This document shows positions 14,612-16,560 of a stretch of DNA of 16,560 nucleotides, piece after piece. This DNA is from Candidatus Neomicrothrix sp. UBA2131 (GTDB lineage: Bacteria > Actinomycetota > Acidimicrobiia > Acidimicrobiales > MedAcidi-G1). A model generated the notes under the pieces. That model worked only from the letters and a program-made list of their open reading frames with translations, did not search any database and was not told where the DNA came from. The DNA is taken from the NCBI GenBank assembly GCA_002329075.1, contig DCXR01000037.1, positions 1 through 16,560 of the forward strand, written 5' to 3'. Numbering within the stretch: the stretch's first letter is position 1; each line of letters begins with the position of its first letter. Made by a program: the position numbers and the translations under genes.

Positions 14612-14631
14612 GGAGGCGGCTCAGGCCCCCC
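14611..14631. terminator. GC-rich hairpin between cysQ-like gene and coaE
   Basis: GGG-A-GGC (14611-14617) pairs with GCC-C-CCC (14625-14631) with one mismatch and a 7-nt loop. It covers the last base of the cysQ-like stop and the coaE stop region. There is no T-tract, so it is only terminator-like. Confidence 0.28.
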
Positions 14632-15247
14632 CGGTCAACGTCGCCCAGAGGGTGTCGACCTGGTGGTCCAGGGCGGCGGCGGTGCCGTCGTTGGTGAGCA
14701 CGTGGTCGGCGACGGCGCGGCGCTCGGTGTCGGTGGCCTGTGACGCCATGCGGGCTCGGGCGTCGCCGTCGTCCATGCCGCGGTCCATGAGGCGGGCCAG
14801 CCGCACCTCGGGTTCGGCCTCGACCACGACCACCTGCGTGTAGCCGCGACCATCGGGCAGTTGGCCCAGTCGGCTCTCGACGAGCACGGCCATGTCGAGG
14901 ACCACGACGGGCGGAGGGTCGTCGGCGAGGACGACCAGACGACGTTCGAGTTCGGCGTTGATGGCCGGATGGCTGATGGCCTCGAGATGGCGCAGTCGCC
15001 CGTTGCCGTCGAAGACGGTCGCAGCGAGCGCGGCACGGTCGATCGAACCGTCGGCTGTCAGGACCCCCTCGCCGAACGTGTCGCGGACCCGATCCCGCAC
15101 GTCGTCGTGGGTGAGCACTTCGCGACCGATGGCGTCGACGTCGATGACATGGGCACCCCGCTCCGCCAACATGGATGCCACGGTCGACTTGCCCGCCCCG
15201 ATTCCGCCGCAGAGTCCGATGACCAGCACCTTCTCAGGTTGTCGCAT
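14621..15247 (-). CDS. coaE: Dephospho-CoA kinase
   Basis: A 208-residue kinase for the last step of coenzyme A synthesis, phosphorylating the 3'-OH of dephospho-CoA with ATP. The N-terminus has the P-loop GLCGGIGAGKST (11-22). VIDVDAIGREVL follows (34-45), holding the conserved Asp and the CoA-site segment. HLEAISHPAI and VVLDMAVLVES match the 'H..I..E' and 'DvPLLfE' regions; here the usual 'PLLFE' reads 'AVLVES'. The lid region RLARLMDRGMDDGDARARMASQ and a short C-terminal segment complete it. The length is normal. The ATG is at 15247, and the B12 riboswitch begins only about 20 nt beyond it on the other strand. Confidence 0.93.
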   Translation of the reverse strand: MRQPEKVLVIGLCGGIGAGKSTVASMLAERGAHVIDVDAIGREVLTHDDVRDRVRDTFGEGVLTADGSIDRAALAATVFDGNGRLRHLEAISHPAINAELERRLVVLADDPPPVVVLDMAVLVESRLGQLPDGRGYTQVVVVEAEPEVRLARLMDRGMDDGDARARMASQATDTERRAVADHVLTNDGTAAALDHQVDTLWATLTGGA

Positions 15248-15267
15248 CGGGCGATTCGACGCAACCG

Positions 15268-15390
15268 GAGCGGTATCCTGACGTCGCCCTGCGGTTCGGC
15301 GAAGCCGGTGAGAATCCGGAGCTGTCCCGCAACTGTGTGCCGGTCTTCCTGCGAGGGAAGGTCGGCGAGCCAGGTCGATCGGCCGTGGGG
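15268..15390 (+). promoter_or_regulatory. Cobalamin (B12) riboswitch aptamer
   Basis: The core signature is unmistakable: GAAGCCGGTGAGAATCCGG (15301-15319) followed by GCTGTCCCGCAACTGT (15321-15336). Stems visible: CCTG (15277-15280) with CAGG (15371-15374) of the B12 box AGCCAGGTCGATCGGCC; TCGCC (15284-15288) with GGCGA (15298-15302); CCGG/CCGG around TGAGAAT; and an unbroken 11-bp helix from GCCGG (15339) to GTCGGC (15366), with two G-U pairs and the loop TGCGAG. This is an adenosyl-/methylcobalamin-binding mRNA leader. It precedes a BtuF/BtuC-type uptake operon, the usual target, which bound cobalamin normally turns off. Outer boundaries are approximate. Confidence 0.92.
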
Positions 15391-15400
15391 TTCGACAACA

Positions 15401-15470
15401 GCTCTCGAGGAAGAGCGGTCGTCGGACAGGGCTTCCTGTCTGCGCCCGTACCCCGACGGACAGGAGAACC
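15401..15470 (+). promoter_or_regulatory. Riboswitch expression platform with two exclusive hairpins
   Basis: A hairpin GCTCT/AGAGC (15401-15416) comes first. Then CGGACAGG occurs twice, at 15423-15430 and 15457-15464. The first copy pairs with CCTGTCTG (15435-15442) as an 8-bp hairpin with a GCTT loop, leaving the Shine-Dalgarno AGGAGA (15462-15467) free. The second copy pairs with the same segment (15433-15442 with 15457-15466: ten pairs, two G-U, 14-nt loop) and buries the Shine-Dalgarno. The two folds exclude each other. No T-tract follows, so control is probably at translation. The pairing is seen; which state B12 favours is inferred. Confidence 0.75.
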
Positions 15471-15471
15471 C

Positions 15472-16419
15472 ATGAGAACCCGTGCTTCCCGCACCCCCTT
15501 CCGGTTCGGCAGTGTTGCGGTCGTGCTGCTCACCCCGGTGCTCGCCGCCGCAGGCTGTGGTGGCAGTGAACCGACGACCGGTCCGGTCAGTGGTGAGACC
15601 ACGACGGCCCCCACGACAACGCCGCCACCCACCACGACCACGGCGACGCCCGCACCGGTGATGCCCGAGGTGATCCTGTCGTTGTCGCCGACGGCGACGG
15701 AGATCCTGTTCGCGGTCGGTGCAGGTGGCCAGGTGGTGGCGGTCGACGACCAGTCGACGTATCCGGCCGATGCGCCGATGTCGGCGTTGTCGGGGTTCAC
15801 GCCGAACGTGGAGGCGATCGCCGGCTACGACCCGGACCTGGTGGTCATCTCGTACGACCCGGGCGACCTGGTGGTGGGCCTCGAGGCCCTGGGCATCGAC
15901 GTGCTGATGCAGGGCGCCGCCAACGTCATCGACGACACGTATGCGCAGATCACCGAGTTGGGTGCCCTGACCGGCCATGTCGATGGGGCGGAGGCGCTCA
16001 ACGAATCGATTGCCGAGGGCCTGGAGGAACTGGCCGAGGGTCAGCCGGGTGCAGGCATGACGTACTTCCACGAGGTCGACGCCACCCTCTACTCCGCCAC
16101 GTCGACGACGTTCCTGGGGCAGCTCTACGCCCTGCTCGGGCTCGAGAACATCGCCGACCCGGCCGACGAGGACGGTTGGGGCTATCCGCAGTTGTCGCCG
16201 GAGTACGTCATCGACACCGACCCGGACCTGATCTTCCTGGCAGACGCCGAGTGGGGTGAGTCAGCCGAAACGGTCGCAGCCCGTCCCGGTTGGGACACCA
16301 TGTCGGCCGTGCGAGCCGGCAACGTGTTCCCGCTGGACGAGACGGCCGGTCGGTGGGGGCCACGCATCGTCGACTTTCTGACCACGGTCTACCAGGCCGT
16401 CGAAGAAGCCTCCGGATAG
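15472..16419 (+). CDS. btuF: Cobalamin ABC transporter substrate-binding lipoprotein (BtuF-like)
   Basis: A 315-residue extracytoplasmic binding lipoprotein. A signal peptide (residues 1-28, Arg-rich then hydrophobic) ends in a lipobox at AAAGC with Cys29. A Thr/Pro-rich linker (about 31-62) follows, then a Peripla_BP_2 domain: PEVILSLSPTATEILFAVGAGGQVVAVDDQSTYP, NVEAIAGYDPDLVVIS, a central helix, LENIADPADEDGWGYPQLSPEYVIDTDPDLIFLAD, and RPGWDTMSAVRAGNVFPLDE. This family binds cobalamin or iron-siderophores; the B12 riboswitch directly upstream points to cobalamin. The ATG is set by AGGAGA 5 nt before it, inside the switch hairpin. A FecCD-type permease follows 25 nt later. The substrate assignment is strong by context, not by residue-level evidence. 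Confidence 0.9.
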   Translation: MRTRASRTPFRFGSVAVVLLTPVLAAAGCGGSEPTTGPVSGETTTAPTTTPPPTTTTATPAPVMPEVILSLSPTATEILFAVGAGGQVVAVDDQSTYPADAPMSALSGFTPNVEAIAGYDPDLVVISYDPGDLVVGLEALGIDVLMQGAANVIDDTYAQITELGALTGHVDGAEALNESIAEGLEELAEGQPGAGMTYFHEVDATLYSATSTTFLGQLYALLGLENIADPADEDGWGYPQLSPEYVIDTDPDLIFLADAEWGESAETVAARPGWDTMSAVRAGNVFPLDETAGRWGPRIVDFLTTVYQAVEEASG

Positions 16420-16444
16420 CCCGGGGCGCGACGACCCGTACCGG

Positions 16445-16560
16445 ATGACCGCCATGGCCGACGACAGGAACGGCGCCCGGTTGCGGCCGGCGGAGCTCCG
16501 ACCGTGGTGGGTGGCATCCGGCGTCCTCGCCGTGCTCGTCGCCGGGCTGGCGGGCCTCGT
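16445..16560 (+). CDS. btuC: FecCD/BtuC-type permease, N-terminus only (runs off the window)
   Basis: Only 38 codons are visible. A polar, Arg-rich leader (MTAMADDRNGARLRPAELRPWW) is followed by the start of a hydrophobic helix (VASGVLAVLVAGLAGLV), as at the N-terminus of FecCD-family permeases. The identity rests mainly on position: it follows a binding lipoprotein controlled by a B12 riboswitch, where the membrane subunit of the transporter is expected. An ATG three codons in (16454) is an alternative start; neither has a clear ribosome site. The frame stays open to the end of the window. Confidence 0.6.
   Translation, partial: MTAMADDRNGARLRPAELRPWWVASGVLAVLVAGLAGL

Noticed and set aside
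15274..15279. TATCCT as the promoter -10 of the B12 operon
   Set aside because: Transcription starting after it would remove the 5' strand of the aptamer stem that pairs with the B12 box (15371-15374).
1..16560. Mobile elements, CRISPR arrays, tRNA or rRNA genes, toxin-antitoxin or phage genes
   Set aside because: None seen on reading both strands: no repeat-spacer pattern, no transposase or integrase motifs, no terminal inverted repeats, no tRNA-like cloverleaf.

Overview
The window is GC-rich, gene-dense bacterial chromosome. Strong GC bias at third codon positions, frequent GTG/TTG starts, several apparently leaderless promoters (a TAnnnT hexamer 7-9 nt before the start codon) and Thr/Pro-rich linkers on exported proteins suggest an actinomycete-type organism (Actinomycetota, possibly Acidimicrobiia; the class is a low-confidence guess). 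I see no mobile element, CRISPR array, tRNA or rRNA, and no gene-free stretch above 300 bases. The region reads as ordinary core chromosome.

Layout. 1-4212 (+): the end of a YceI-like protein, an MFS exporter, a small unknown protein overlapping a two-CBS-domain protein, a PlsC-type acyltransferase and an EamA transporter. 4209-5473 (-): a class I glutamine amidotransferase downstream of an aberrant UspA-like protein. 5575-6456 (+): a RarD-type transporter. 6466-6888 (-): a short flavodoxin-like protein, divergent from 6989-8008 (+), which holds an FmdB zinc ribbon and an SDR oxidoreductase. 8034-13743 (-): a five-gene run in the order fabH, ABC-F ATPase, surE, FAD-dependent oxidoreductase and GGCT-like protein. 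13847-14611 (+): a CysQ/IMPase-family phosphatase. 14621-15247 (-): coaE. 15268-16560 (+): a cobalamin riboswitch, a BtuF-type binding lipoprotein and the start of a FecCD/BtuC-type permease.

The clearest functional unit is at the right end. A cobalamin riboswitch controls a vitamin B12 uptake operon. Its expression platform can be read directly: two copies of CGGACAGG compete for one CCTGTCTG segment, and pairing with the second copy hides the Shine-Dalgarno sequence of the binding protein. Elsewhere there are housekeeping genes (fabH, coaE, surE, plsC, cysQ-like) and three drug/metabolite exporters. No convincing new multi-gene system was found. The best leads for something undescribed are the small protein coupled to the CBS protein, the aberrant Usp-amidotransferase pair, and the FAD enzyme overlapping a GGCT-like protein.
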